22,678 nt of DNA from Nitrosotalea sp. GTDB taxonomy: Archaea > Thermoproteota > Nitrososphaeria > Nitrososphaerales > Nitrosopumilaceae. A program made the translations under genes and the position numbers. Below, piece after piece: positions 1-7,337 of the stretch. Numbering within the stretch: the stretch's first letter is position 1; each line of letters begins with the position of its first letter. The notes under the pieces are model-generated. The model was given only the letters and a program-made list of their open reading frames with translations. It had not been told where the DNA came from and ran no database searches. The stretch is from contig JAJPEA010000007.1 in NCBI GenBank assembly GCA_023252335.1, positions 1 through 22,678 of the forward strand, in the 5' to 3' direction.

Positions 1-67
1 TCGATCATTGACATGTATTCCAAGTCCTTTTAATAGTTCATATAAATCTTAACCGCTTCTAGATAAC

Positions 68-75
68 AATTTAAG
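68..75 (+). promoter_or_regulatory. TATA-like box for the DUF309 gene
   Basis: AATTTAAG is centred about 26 bp before the GTG at 97, the spacing expected if transcription starts at or next to the start codon. A second AT-rich stretch (CATATAAATC, 40-49) lies further upstream. Assignment is by position and composition only. Confidence 0.3.
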
Positions 76-96
76 AAATCAATATGTGAAAAATTC

Positions 97-657
97 GTGG
101 ACAGGTTTATGGTTCACCTGAAAAACTCAGGTTATGTTCCAGTTGATGCTAAAGCACTACTTGCAAAAGCTGATCAGTTAACTTCGGAAATGAATGTAAT
201 TGTAAGGGACATGAGGGTTTCAACCAAGTATCTAGAGTTTGATGTATCTGTACAAAAAGAAGAACTGGATCTAGTTGTAGAAAAATTTGAAACAATAGGA
301 TCTCTTTACGATGCAAGACCTGTTGTCGAGGAAAAAATTGAAAAAGAGGATGCCATAAAAAGAGCAAGACAATACTTTAATGATGAACGATACTGGGAAT
401 GTCACGAAGTTCTTGAAGGTGTCTGGAAAAACACACATGAGGGAGAAAAAGATCTTGTTCAAGGAATAATTCTTGTTGCAGCTGCACTAGTCCACTATGA
501 AAAATACGAAAATGATATTTGTCTTTCAATCATGAAAAGAGCAATGGAAAAATTTTCTAATGCTTCTGGAATGTATCATGAAATTGATGTGGACAAGTTC
601 CAGAAAACCGTAGCAATGATGATATCTTCAAAATCTATAGGGCCGTTTATGATTTGA
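97..657 (+). CDS. DUF309-domain protein with an extra N-terminal domain
   Basis: This 186-residue protein has two parts. Residues ~1-78 form an unassigned alpha/beta-looking domain. Residues ~84-140 carry the DUF309 signature: YWECHEVLEGVW (99-110), with the conserved H/E pair, and QGIILVAAALVHY (122-134). DUF309 proteins are small helical proteins of unknown biochemical function, so no reaction is assigned. The GTG at 97 is preferred because an AT-rich TATA-like box lies about 26 bp upstream. An internal ATG at 109 (Met5) is the alternative. The 3' end overlaps the convergent phosphoglycerate mutase gene by 11 bp, both stops lying inside the overlap. Family call is confident; function is unknown. 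Confidence 0.85.
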   Translation: MDRFMVHLKNSGYVPVDAKALLAKADQLTSEMNVIVRDMRVSTKYLEFDVSVQKEELDLVVEKFETIGSLYDARPVVEEKIEKEDAIKRARQYFNDERYWECHEVLEGVWKNTHEGEKDLVQGIILVAAALVHYEKYENDICLSIMKRAMEKFSNASGMYHEIDVDKFQKTVAMMISSKSIGPFMI

Positions 658-1927
658 TCATTTTCACTGCAGTTTTGATTACCTCTGCTCCCATGAGCAA
701 GCCAATTTTGCCTTTCTTTGCCTGATCTTCTGTAAATCTCGTAGTTCCGTCTTTTTTGATAAAGTCACCTGAGACTAAAACTGGGACAGGATCATCGCTG
801 TGACTTTTGTTTATGCATGGTGTGGAATGATCTCCTGATATTACGACTGCAACTTTTGATGTGTCAATATTGGCAAGTAGTGTGCCAAAAAATCGTTGGT
901 CTATCTCTTCTATGTTTTGCATCTTGCCAACTGCATCTCCGTCATGACCAAACTCGTCTGGTCCCTTGATGTGAACATAGATTGCATTTTGGGTCTCCAT
1001 TGCTTTGGCTGCAACACGTGCCTTTTCTTCATAGTCTGTGAGGCCTCCTGCACTAAATGATTTCATCTTCAAGACACTTGCAATTCCAATTTCTACTGGC
1101 ATGTCAACTATGCATGAAAACTGCATCTGGTGTAGGTCGTTTATTGGAACAACATTTGGAAATTCATTTCCTGCATCACGCAATAATATGGAATTTAGCA
1201 TTTTCTTTCCGTTCTCTTTTCTACTTTTATTCACAGCGCTATCTTTCATAATTTGAAGAGATTTGTCTGTAAACTCGTTTACAAATGATGCCGAAAGCTT
1301 GGCACCGTCAGATTCGTTTAATGGTAATGATTTTTCTACCTTCATGTAGTCGCCTACAGCCTTGGCAACTCCCATTCCTCCAATTCTTGCGTAAGCTGGA
1401 TCTGTGTTACTTATTTCAGGTGTAAGAAACATGCCATCACATCTTATTCTTACAATTACTCTATGTCCAACTGTTGGGGCTACTACAACTGATGCTTTTG
1501 GATTTGCAAACTTGATCTTTGTTTCTACTTCACGTGCAACTGCAAAAGCATCTTCTTTCTCAATATTTCTTCCAGCTCTTCTGTCCGTGATTATTCTCTC
1601 ATCGTTTACAGTGGCAAAGTTTCCTCGCAACGCAAGGTCGCCGCTTTTAAAATCAATGCCTATTCCAATTGCCTCTATGACTCCTCTTCCAACATACTGG
1701 GTATTTTCAAATTTGTATCCTAACATATTGAAAACAGCAATGTCTGATTGTGGGGCTATACCTTTGCCTACTGAAATTACTTCTCCAATGGCTCCATTTC
1801 TTGCAAGTTTGTCCAAATTGGGAGTTTTTGCATAACTCAGTGGTGTGGAGCCTTTAAGGTCTGGATGAGGCAGATCTCCTATCCCATCAAGAAGAACGTA
1901 TATCATATGGATATCAGAATTGTCCAT
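647..1927 (-). CDS. apgM: 2,3-bisphosphoglycerate-independent phosphoglycerate mutase, archaeal type
   Basis: This enzyme interconverts 3- and 2-phosphoglycerate in cytosolic glycolysis/gluconeogenesis without a bisphosphoglycerate cofactor. The 426-residue length is normal for the archaeal (ApgM) branch of the alkaline-phosphatase superfamily. Visible metal and catalytic motifs are LLDGIGDLP (12-20, metal Asp14), APQSDIAVFNMLGY (58-71, likely nucleophile Ser61), DEFGHDGD (324-331), GDHSTPC (365-371) and HSDDPVP (376-382). In an autotroph its likely main use is gluconeogenic flux to and from phosphoenolpyruvate (inference). The start is the ATG at 1927; Met8 directly before the first motif is an alternative. 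It is separated by 136 bp from the FKBP gene upstream on the same strand and appears to have its own promoter. Confidence 0.95.
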   Translation of the reverse strand: MDNSDIHMIYVLLDGIGDLPHPDLKGSTPLSYAKTPNLDKLARNGAIGEVISVGKGIAPQSDIAVFNMLGYKFENTQYVGRGVIEAIGIGIDFKSGDLALRGNFATVNDERIITDRRAGRNIEKEDAFAVAREVETKIKFANPKASVVVAPTVGHRVIVRIRCDGMFLTPEISNTDPAYARIGGMGVAKAVGDYMKVEKSLPLNESDGAKLSASFVNEFTDKSLQIMKDSAVNKSRKENGKKMLNSILLRDAGNEFPNVVPINDLHQMQFSCIVDMPVEIGIASVLKMKSFSAGGLTDYEEKARVAAKAMETQNAIYVHIKGPDEFGHDGDAVGKMQNIEEIDQRFFGTLLANIDTSKVAVVISGDHSTPCINKSHSDDPVPVLVSGDFIKKDGTTRFTEDQAKKGKIGLLMGAEVIKTAVKMIKS

Positions 1928-1956
1928 TAGTCTACAAAACAGAGTTTTTTGGTATC

Positions 1957-1966
1957 ACACATAAAC
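1957..1966 (-). promoter_or_regulatory. TATA-like box for apgM
   Basis: On the minus strand the sequence reads GGTTTATGTG, centred about 34 bp before the ATG at 1927, which would give a leader of about 9 nt. The surrounding 136-bp gap (1928-2063) holds no ORF that I can support. Confidence 0.3.
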
Positions 1967-2057
1967 CTTGATTTTTTAAGCGATCTAAATTTTGAAATTA
2001 TTTGATGATGTGAAAGACAATTAATTTTTCTAAAAAGACGCTAGTGTATCAAGTAAT

Positions 2058-2063
2058 AAAAAA
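2058..2063 (-). terminator. Oligo-T terminator after the FKBP gene
   Basis: Immediately after the TAG stop of the FKBP gene the minus strand has a run of six T (A's at 2058-2063 on the plus strand). A short T-run is the usual intrinsic termination signal in archaea. CTAG tetramers flank the run at 2041-2044 and 2064-2067, but no strong stem is evident. Confidence 0.4.
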
Positions 2064-2498
2064 CTAGGAAGATATTATTTCTGCCACTTTGATCTTAAAA
2101 TTAAGTTTCTTTCCTGCTAGAGGGTGATTTAGATCAACTGTTACAATTCCTTCTTGTACTTCAGTTATTGTTGCAGGTACTTTTTCTCCGGTGGGAAGTC
2201 CTGCCTCAAACAATAGTCCGGGAACAAGTTCTACATCTTGAGGAAATACTTCTCTTGATATCTTTTGAACCAAGGTTGGGTCGTGTTCCCCATATGCATC
2301 AGTAGGTTCTATACTGAATTGTTTTTCTTCACCTTCCTTCATTCCAAGTGTTGCATCATCAAATCCCTTTATCACGTGGCCGCTGCCAACTTGGAACTCT
2401 AATGGATTTCCGTGTTCTGCTGAACTATCAAAGACTGTCCCATCTTCTAGAGTCCCTGTGTATTCTATCTTGACCTTGTCTCCAGTCTTTACAGTCAA
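2064..2498 (-). CDS. FKBP-type peptidyl-prolyl isomerase, SlyD-like
   Basis: This 144-residue cytosolic protein is a peptidyl-prolyl cis-trans isomerase and folding chaperone of the archaeal/SlyD FKBP group. The FKBP core starts with GDKVKIEYTGTLEDGTVFDSS (6-26) and GSGHVIKGFDDATLGMKEGE (38-57). An insert-in-flap chaperone domain spans roughly 72-120. The core closes with DLNHPLAGKKLNFKIKV (122-138), a SlyD hallmark. The metal-binding histidine tail of bacterial SlyD is absent. The start is a TTG at 2496-2498: a purine-rich AAGGATG lies upstream and a TATA-like CATATACA sits about 25 bp before it. No ATG gives the same frame upstream. It appears monocistronic. Confidence 0.93.
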   Translation of the reverse strand: MTVKTGDKVKIEYTGTLEDGTVFDSSAEHGNPLEFQVGSGHVIKGFDDATLGMKEGEEKQFSIEPTDAYGEHDPTLVQKISREVFPQDVELVPGLLFEAGLPTGEKVPATITEVQEGIVTVDLNHPLAGKKLNFKIKVAEIISS

Positions 2499-2515
2499 GA
2501 CTGGAACATCCTTTT

Positions 2516-2526
2516 TTGTATATGAA
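2516..2526 (-). promoter_or_regulatory. TATA-like box for the FKBP gene
   Basis: The minus strand reads TTCATATACAA around these positions, centred about 25 bp from the TTG start at 2498. This supports the TTG as the real start and a near-leaderless transcript. The rest of the gap to 2601 holds nothing I can name. Confidence 0.35.
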
Positions 2527-2601
2527 AACTTGTTATTGGTGATTTCATATTTTTCTCAGAAATGTATACTAGAAAAGTCCTTTGGTAATTTTCTGATAAA
2601 T

Positions 2602-3156
2602 CTAGTCTTGAGGTGGAAATTGTTTTGTAAATTCTTCTGCAAATCTTTCATAATATTCTCTTTTTTTACCTATTTCCATAAGTTTCGCATCTTCTACCTC
2701 TTGAAGGCTCTTGTTGACCTGTTCTGAATCATTTCTAAGAGCCATTTCTGCCATTTCAAATAGTCTGTTATTTTCTTTCCATATGTGCTGTACTACATGG
2801 TTGATGTATTCTTGCATGTCTGTTATCAACTGGGTAGCGTCTCCACTTTTCAGATATGTCTTTGAAGATACTTCCATCCTCATTCCTATCTTTCGTGTAA
2901 CTTCATGTTCCATCAACATTACTGCAATTGGCCCTGAATTTCTTGGCATTCCCTTCTTTTCAAGTTCTGGAAATAGGGAATTTTCTTCTTTTCCATGATG
3001 GCAGACATCTGTGAAATTTATTGAAAAATCAATTACTTGATTTAAGATTGGTTCTGGTATGGTTGTCCCAGACTTGAGTAATGGTATGGTTGACCACATT
3101 GATTTTAGTACTTTTTCAATCAAGTCGTGATCTCGCTTTAATGATTCTGTAGACAT
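2602..3156 (-). CDS. Hemerythrin HHE-domain protein
   Basis: This four-helix hemerythrin-like protein probably binds a non-haem di-iron centre, for O2/NO sensing, oxygen binding or iron handling; the exact role cannot be read from sequence. Candidate ligands, numbered from a TTG start 12 bp upstream, are His14 (RDHDLIEK), His58 and Glu62 (HHGKEENSLFPEL), His88 (EHE), His124 and His128, plus Glu132. The HHxKEExxLFP and HIWKENNRLFEM repeats are the family signature. The C-terminal ~40 residues are charged and helical. I chose the ATG at 3154-3156 (MSTESLKRDHD). The in-frame TTG at 3168 would add four residues and cannot be excluded. A divergent GalT-like gene starts 143 bp away. Confidence 0.88.
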   Translation of the reverse strand: MSTESLKRDHDLIEKVLKSMWSTIPLLKSGTTIPEPILNQVIDFSINFTDVCHHGKEENSLFPELEKKGMPRNSGPIAVMLMEHEVTRKIGMRMEVSSKTYLKSGDATQLITDMQEYINHVVQHIWKENNRLFEMAEMALRNDSEQVNKSLQEVEDAKLMEIGKKREYYERFAEEFTKQFPPQD

Positions 3157-3267
3157 GAACAGTTTCAACGATCTGATCTTCCAATTTAAGTTTTAATTTT
3201 TATCAAAATTATGCAATAATTGTCAAAATGGTGCTGCATCTGCGTTTATTTCCGATCTTTGCAAAGG

Positions 3268-3299
3268 TTTTAAATTGCTAGATCCAAAATCTAGGAGGT
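3268..3299 (+). promoter_or_regulatory. TATA box and misplaced Shine-Dalgarno before the GalT-like gene
   Basis: TTTTAAAT (3268-3275) is about 28 bp before the ATG at 3300, predicting transcription start within a few bases of the ATG. A perfect AGGAGGT (3293-3299) abuts the ATG with no spacer. That is too close to serve that ATG, but is about 10 nt from an in-frame TTG at 3309. The sequence therefore leaves start choice open. The rest of the 3157-3299 gap holds AT-rich sequence for the divergent hemerythrin promoter. Confidence 0.45.
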
Positions 3300-4316
3300 A
3301 TGGGGGATTTGAGGAAAGATTATTCTATTGATCGCTTTGTGATCACATCTCCTGAAATACACCCTGTAGCTGATTCAAAAAAATGTCCATACTGTCCAGG
3401 AAATGAATCCATGACAAATCCGTCTACACTTTCTCTTGTGGCAAAAGATGGGATGCTGCAAAGACTACAGGATACAGAAGATAACTATGTTCAAAATTGG
3501 TCAGTCCGGGTATTTGAAAGTAAAAATCCAATTGTTACTACGACATCTGAAAATTCCTATAGTGATAGACCTCTTTACAGCGAACCAGCTTATGGATATC
3601 ACTATGTTGTGGTTGCTTCAGAAAAACACAAAGATTCTCTTGCAAGCATATCGACTGAACAATGGTCAAACGTGCTTGTTGTAATCCAAGATAGACTCAG
3701 GTGGTTATACACACAACGTGGAGTAACATATGTTTCAATATATGTAGATCATGGAAAAGAAGCAGGTGGTTCTACAACTCATGCACATCTAAACATTGTA
3801 ACGTTTTCAACTATACCTCCTGTTATAGAACTAGAGGCAGAAGCTGCACACAAGATACTAAACGAAAAAGGAATATGTCCAATGTGCCAAACTGTTGGTA
3901 CTGAAACTGGTGGACCAAGACAAATATTGCAGACTGAAGGTTTTCTTGCTTTTTGTCCATGGGCTCCATCACATCCGTATGAATTCTGGATTTATCCAAA
4001 AAAACACATAACAAGTTTTTCCAAGATAACTCAAAAAGAGATAAACGACTTGTCTCTAATTTTACGTGCTACGTTGGGCGGGCTTGCAAATACCATGAAA
4101 AATTTGTCATATAACATGGTCTTTCATCTTTCACCAGAAAAGAAGAACAATAGACAGATTCATTGGCACATTGAAGTTTATCCACAAGCTGATCCTTGGT
4201 CTGGGCTTGAGAGGGGATATGGTGTGTTTCTCAACAAGGTGACTCCTGAAAAAGCTGCTGAAGAGCTTGGCTCTGCATGCAGAAAAGAGCTTGCAAATCT
4301 TGTTGGAATAATTTAG
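3300..4316 (+). CDS. GalT/HIT-superfamily nucleotidyltransferase-like protein
   Basis: The 338-residue protein resembles galactose-1-phosphate uridylyltransferase across its length. The N-terminal half has LRKDYSIDRFVI (4-15), zinc-type CPYCPGNE (29-36) and the HIT-like THAHLNIV (160-167), where His163 aligns with the uridylylated histidine. The C-terminal half has CPMC (193-196), FCPWAPSHPYEFWIYPKKH (219-236 region), HWHIEVYP (288-295) and a GalT-like ending around SGLERGYGVF. The usual Gln two residues after the catalytic His is Asn here (HAHLN). Substrate could be a sugar-1-phosphate/NDP-sugar pair or another nucleotide; I cannot decide. Downstream genes for amino-sugar and sugar-nucleotide chemistry make a nucleotide-sugar role plausible. 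ATG at 3300 keeps the family N-terminus; TTG at 3309 is an alternative. Confidence 0.8.
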   Translation: MGDLRKDYSIDRFVITSPEIHPVADSKKCPYCPGNESMTNPSTLSLVAKDGMLQRLQDTEDNYVQNWSVRVFESKNPIVTTTSENSYSDRPLYSEPAYGYHYVVVASEKHKDSLASISTEQWSNVLVVIQDRLRWLYTQRGVTYVSIYVDHGKEAGGSTTHAHLNIVTFSTIPPVIELEAEAAHKILNEKGICPMCQTVGTETGGPRQILQTEGFLAFCPWAPSHPYEFWIYPKKHITSFSKITQKEINDLSLILRATLGGLANTMKNLSYNMVFHLSPEKKNNRQIHWHIEVYPQADPWSGLERGYGVFLNKVTPEKAAEELGSACRKELANLVGII

Positions 4317-4321
4317 AGACA

Positions 4322-4340
4322 AAACCATTTGGTTTATTTA
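4322..4340 (+). promoter_or_regulatory. Promoter of the membrane-protein gene with overlapping inverted repeat
   Basis: TTTATTTA (4333-4340) lies about 26 bp before the GTG at 4363. Overlapping its upstream edge is an inverted repeat, AAACCA-TT-TGGTTT (4322-4335). Its placement over the BRE/TATA region would suit a repressor site, or it may simply be the 3' hairpin of the gene ending at 4316. Confidence 0.4.
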
Positions 4341-4362
4341 TTGAACTGCTCGATGAATCGTT

Positions 4363-4791
4363 GTGGCAGTTGAAAAATGGATAGCCGTTGCAAGTTTTGG
4401 CATGTTTGTAATGTTTGTAGCTCAAGTGATATCAATTAGCGTCTATCTTTCACATCCGGCTTATGATATTGACCCATCTTCTGAAATGAAAGAGTTCATT
4501 TCTATTAGTGTGGCCCCAGCACTTGTTCTTGCAGGAACATCTTTCATGCTTGCACGAAAATATGGTTCTCGACTGGTAGGCTCTCTTCTCATAGCAGGCG
4601 GTATAGTTACTATTGTCGGAATGTCTTATGTTAGTACTCTGATACCAAAAATTATACCTGCCTATATTGTACCGGAACTTACTCTCTCGCCTATTGTGTT
4701 TTCAATATCTTCTATTCCAGTGATGGTTATCGGTGCGCTATTGTTTAGACTAAAACCTATGCCAAAAAGAGATTATTTTTTTGATGGATGA
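4363..4791 (+). CDS. Four-helix integral membrane protein, function unknown
   Basis: I do not recognise a characterised family. The 142 residues contain four hydrophobic stretches at about 7-29, 46-64, 70-94 and 108-129, joined by short loops. A polar loop (30-45, HPAYDIDPSSEMKEFI) lies between the first two, and a basic tail ends KPMPKRDYFFDG. There are no cysteines and no obvious catalytic motif. The GTG at 4363 is chosen because a TATA-like TTTATTTA is about 26 bp upstream and no in-frame start lies between. The 3' end overlaps the convergent acetyltransferase gene by 19 bp. It stands alone on its strand, so neighbours give no functional hint. Confidence 0.75.
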   Translation: MAVEKWIAVASFGMFVMFVAQVISISVYLSHPAYDIDPSSEMKEFISISVAPALVLAGTSFMLARKYGSRLVGSLLIAGGIVTIVGMSYVSTLIPKIIPAYIVPELTLSPIVFSISSIPVMVIGALLFRLKPMPKRDYFFDG

Positions 4792-5219
4792 TCAAACCGC
4801 ATTGAATTTGAATGACGTTTGAATCCCATCTTTCTATAAAATGGAATCAGTTCATCTGTACAATCAAGGATTGTTTTGTAGCATCCTTGTTTTTGAGCAT
4901 ATTCTAAGAGTGCGACAACTATTTGGTTTCCAACTCCCTTTCCTTGGAATTCTTTTCTTACTACAACATCTTCAATGTGGCCTACCTTGCCTCCTTCATG
5001 GATGAACTTTTGTTCAATCAAAATGCTTGCAGAACCTATTATCTTTGAGTTCTCAACTGCTACATAGATTACCTGATGTGGATTTTTTGCAATCTTGTCA
5101 AAAATTGCATTGGCTTTACCTGGCTTGATGTGGCTTGATTTTCTAAGCGAGTCAAGAGAAAGTAAAAATCCATTGAAGATGTCTTTTTTTTGTAATTTGC
5201 GTATCTTGATGGCTGCCAT
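4773..5219 (-). CDS. GNA1-like glucosamine-6-phosphate N-acetyltransferase (GNAT family)
   Basis: This 148-residue GNAT protein carries the whole eukaryotic GNA1 signature: ASILIEQKFIHEGGKVGHIEDVVV (64-87), the acetyl-CoA pyrophosphate loop QGKGVG (92-97), GCYKTILDC (112-120) and PFYRKMGFKR (126-135). GNA1 acetylates glucosamine-6-phosphate with acetyl-CoA, a step towards UDP-GlcNAc. The gene is 10 bp downstream of a sugar nucleotidyltransferase gene on the same strand, so the two are probably co-transcribed and may work in amino-sugar nucleotide synthesis for glycans or glycoproteins. Substrate is inferred from motif similarity; another amino sugar or amine is possible. Start is the ATG at 5217-5219. 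Confidence 0.85.
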   Translation of the reverse strand: MAAIKIRKLQKKDIFNGFLLSLDSLRKSSHIKPGKANAIFDKIAKNPHQVIYVAVENSKIIGSASILIEQKFIHEGGKVGHIEDVVVRKEFQGKGVGNQIVVALLEYAQKQGCYKTILDCTDELIPFYRKMGFKRHSNSMRFDHPSKK

Positions 5220-5229
5220 ACTTTTCGGT

Positions 5230-5931
5230 CTAAATCCGACCTAACCGCGTAATGTATTGTTGGTATGCTCTTCGATATGACGCCTTGTCTCCAATATCTA
5301 GAAAACCATTCTTTACAAGATGTCCGCTGACCTTATTTTTCTTGGTTATTGCACTGCGTATCACATCATCCATACCAAATGGCTTGTTTGCAGGTATGAA
5401 CTTGAATATGCCTGGTTCCATGACATAGCAACCAATGTTGATATTTCCTTTAACTTCTGGTTTTTCGCGCCATGCCTTTACTCTGCTAGCTTTATCCATT
5501 TCTATGAATCCATATTGTAATTTGGTCTTGTATTCTGACAATCCCATGGTGACAAATGATTTTTTCCTGTGATGACTTTCTATCATGCTCTTTAGGTTGA
5601 AATCAAATATGGAATCGCCATACAAGCAAACAAAACTATCATCGATGAATTCTTCAGCAGTCTTTAGTTGACCTGCTGTGGCAAGAGGTCTGTTTGCAAC
5701 TGCATATTCTATTTTTACGCCAAATCTACTGCCGTCTTCAAAATAATCTTCGATTGTTTTTCTTAGGTAACTAACACACAGAACAAACGAATCAACTCCT
5801 CCTTGTTTGACCCATTCTATGAGGTGCTCTAAAAGTGGTTTTTCTCCAAGTGGGAGCATTGCTTTTGGAAGAAATATGGTATATGGCTGAAGCCTTGTGC
5901 CAAGACCGCCAGCTAAAATAACTGCTTTCAT
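5230..5931 (-). CDS. Sugar-1-phosphate nucleotidyltransferase (mannose/glucose-1-P type)
   Basis: The protein consists of a single nucleotidyltransferase domain that transfers NMP to a sugar-1-phosphate to form an NDP-sugar. It opens MKAVILAGGLGTRLQPYT and continues LPKAMLPLGEKPLLEHL, the NTP-binding signature and adjacent lysine region. LYGDSIFDF provides the metal-binding Asp, and WREKPE and NIGCYVMEP follow the family pattern. It lacks the C-terminal left-handed beta-helix of GlmU, so it has no acetyltransferase domain of its own; the adjacent GNA1-like gene could supply that activity separately (inference). I chose ATG 5929-5931 because the TATA-like box at 5954-5960 is 26 bp upstream. 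ATG 5938-5940 would add three residues. Nucleotide and sugar specificity cannot be read. Confidence 0.88.
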   Translation of the reverse strand: MKAVILAGGLGTRLQPYTIFLPKAMLPLGEKPLLEHLIEWVKQGGVDSFVLCVSYLRKTIEDYFEDGSRFGVKIEYAVANRPLATAGQLKTAEEFIDDSFVCLYGDSIFDFNLKSMIESHHRKKSFVTMGLSEYKTKLQYGFIEMDKASRVKAWREKPEVKGNINIGCYVMEPGIFKFIPANKPFGMDDVIRSAITKKNKVSGHLVKNGFLDIGDKASYRRAYQQYITRLGRI

Positions 5932-5953
5932 ACACACCATTCTGGATTTCTGG

Positions 5954-5960
5954 TATTTAT
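5954..5960 (-). promoter_or_regulatory. TATA-like box for the nucleotidyltransferase-GNA1 pair
   Basis: The minus strand reads ATAAATA, centred 26 bp from the ATG at 5931. The distance is too short for the upstream ATG at 5940, so it helps decide the start. It lies in the 46-bp gap after thiD-thiN, giving this pair its own promoter. Confidence 0.4.
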
Positions 5961-5977
5961 GTTGAAGGATGTATAGA

Positions 5978-7282
5978 CTATGTAATCTTCAAAGTCTTTC
6001 TAAGAACATCCTTTGGATCTTTTCCAAAAATTATGATCATGGCTTCTTTTCCAAAATCACCAGTATGAAACACAATATCTGGTGGTGTCTTTCTGTCCTT
6101 TATTGCTGCCTTGATGCCCCATGATACGGTACTGCCTTCCTTTTCCTTGATCCCAGATGGTTCTGCACTTCTATCATATGATGAAACTTCTAGTTTTTTT
6201 GAGAGTGCGTTTCTTATTGTTTTTTTGTCATACTTTAAGTTAAGACCTGATCTGATGACTGGAAACTTTTTTGCCATTTCTAATACTGCAGATGCCACAT
6301 GTTTTGAGCCGCCATATTTGAGGTGACCTGCAGTGATTACATGTTTTCCAGTTTTGACAATTCTTCCTTCCAATCCCATGATATCATTTAGGGATAGTGG
6401 ACTAGGTGATGAATAAACAAAATTTGTCTGACATTCTGGGATGTGGTAGTAGATAGAATCAATTGAACAAAATTTTGAGATCGCGTCTGATAGGTCGCTC
6501 TCAACCTTGTCGCCTTTTGCATGCATTGTTACTACAAGACCTCTTCCAATCTTTGTAGCTCTTTTCATTGACTCTATTGTGTATAGACGCGCGGCATCTA
6601 CAGCGTCTGGCAATTTTTTTCCTCTTGCAATGTTTGCACATAGAGATGCAGAAAAAGTACACCCGCCACCATGATTTTCAAATTTTAGCCTATCATGAGA
6701 GAAGATGTAGAATTTTTTGTCATCTAGAAGAACATCTACGACTTTGGGGCCTGAAGAAAAATGCCCGCCTTTAATTATGACATTTTTTGCTCCAATTTTT
6801 TGAATTTTTTTTGCAGCATCTTTCATATCATTTAACGACTTGATCTTCAGACCTGAAATCTTTTCAGCCTCTGGTACGTTTGGAGTGATTATATGTGAAA
6901 GAGGGATAAGCAATTTTTTGAAATCTGGAAAAGCATTTTTTGCTTGAAGATCTCCGCCTGTGGTAGATCTGAATATTGGATCAAGAATTATTGGAATTTT
7001 AATTTTTTCAAGTTCAGAGTGTATCACTCTGACTGTCTGCTTGTCGTAAACCATTCCTATCTTTATTGCATCCAAACGAAAGTCTTCAAGAATTGATCTT
7101 ATCTGGCTTTTTACAAGAAATGGTCTGACTGGAACTAGATCAAAAAATTTTCTTGTGTTCTGACTTGTAACTGCGGTAATCACACTTAGGCCATATGCTC
7201 CAAAAGCATTGAATGTCTTCATGTCTCCTTGGATGCCTGCGCCTGAGGAAGGGTCAGATCCTGCAATGGACAGTATATTCAT
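5978..7282 (-). CDS. thiDN: Bifunctional HMP/HMP-P kinase - ThiN-type thiamin-phosphate synthase
   Basis: This 434-residue fusion provides two thiamin steps. ThiD (about 1-255) phosphorylates hydroxymethylpyrimidine to HMP-PP: AGSDPSSGAGIQGD (7-20), DPIFRSTTGG (101-110), TPNVPEAE (133-140) and HGGGCTFSA (204-212, catalytic Cys208; most ThiDs have HGTGC). ThiN (about 270-434) joins HMP-PP to thiazole phosphate, replacing bacterial ThiE: GLNLKYDKKTI (346-356), SYDRSAEPSGIKEKEGST (368-385) and PDIVFHTGDFGKEAM (401-415). ThiD-ThiN fusions are well known in archaea. It is transcribed divergently from thiC, which makes the pyrimidine it uses, across a 55-bp gap with a shared TATA box. The ATG at 7280-7282 places the first residues directly on the ThiD fold. 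Confidence 0.95.
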   Translation of the reverse strand: MNILSIAGSDPSSGAGIQGDMKTFNAFGAYGLSVITAVTSQNTRKFFDLVPVRPFLVKSQIRSILEDFRLDAIKIGMVYDKQTVRVIHSELEKIKIPIILDPIFRSTTGGDLQAKNAFPDFKKLLIPLSHIITPNVPEAEKISGLKIKSLNDMKDAAKKIQKIGAKNVIIKGGHFSSGPKVVDVLLDDKKFYIFSHDRLKFENHGGGCTFSASLCANIARGKKLPDAVDAARLYTIESMKRATKIGRGLVVTMHAKGDKVESDLSDAISKFCSIDSIYYHIPECQTNFVYSSPSPLSLNDIMGLEGRIVKTGKHVITAGHLKYGGSKHVASAVLEMAKKFPVIRSGLNLKYDKKTIRNALSKKLEVSSYDRSAEPSGIKEKEGSTVSWGIKAAIKDRKTPPDIVFHTGDFGKEAMIIIFGKDPKDVLRKTLKIT

Positions 7283-7304
7283 GATCTTAGGTTTAGAAAC
7301 TCAC

Positions 7305-7312
7305 GTTTAAAT
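7305..7312. promoter_or_regulatory. Shared bidirectional TATA box between thiDN and thiC
   Basis: GTTTAAAT contains a self-complementary TTTAAA (7306-7311). It is about 26 bp from the thiDN ATG at 7282 and about 29 bp from the thiC TTG at 7338, so one box can serve both directions. No other TATA-like element is correctly placed. A related GTTTAGAAAC (7291-7300) lies beside it and might be an operator half. Leaders would be too short for a TPP riboswitch. Confidence 0.5.
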
Positions 7313-7337
7313 CCAATTACTCACTAAAAATAGTAAA

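Noticed and set aside
3228..3281. 17-codon ORF in the hemerythrin/GalT gap
   Set aside because: Too short, runs through the GalT TATA box, and no TATA-like element of its own is apparent at the right distance.
7283..7337. TPP riboswitch upstream of thiC
   Set aside because: The gap is only 55 bp, shared by two divergent promoters, with predicted leaders of near-zero length, so an aptamer cannot fit.
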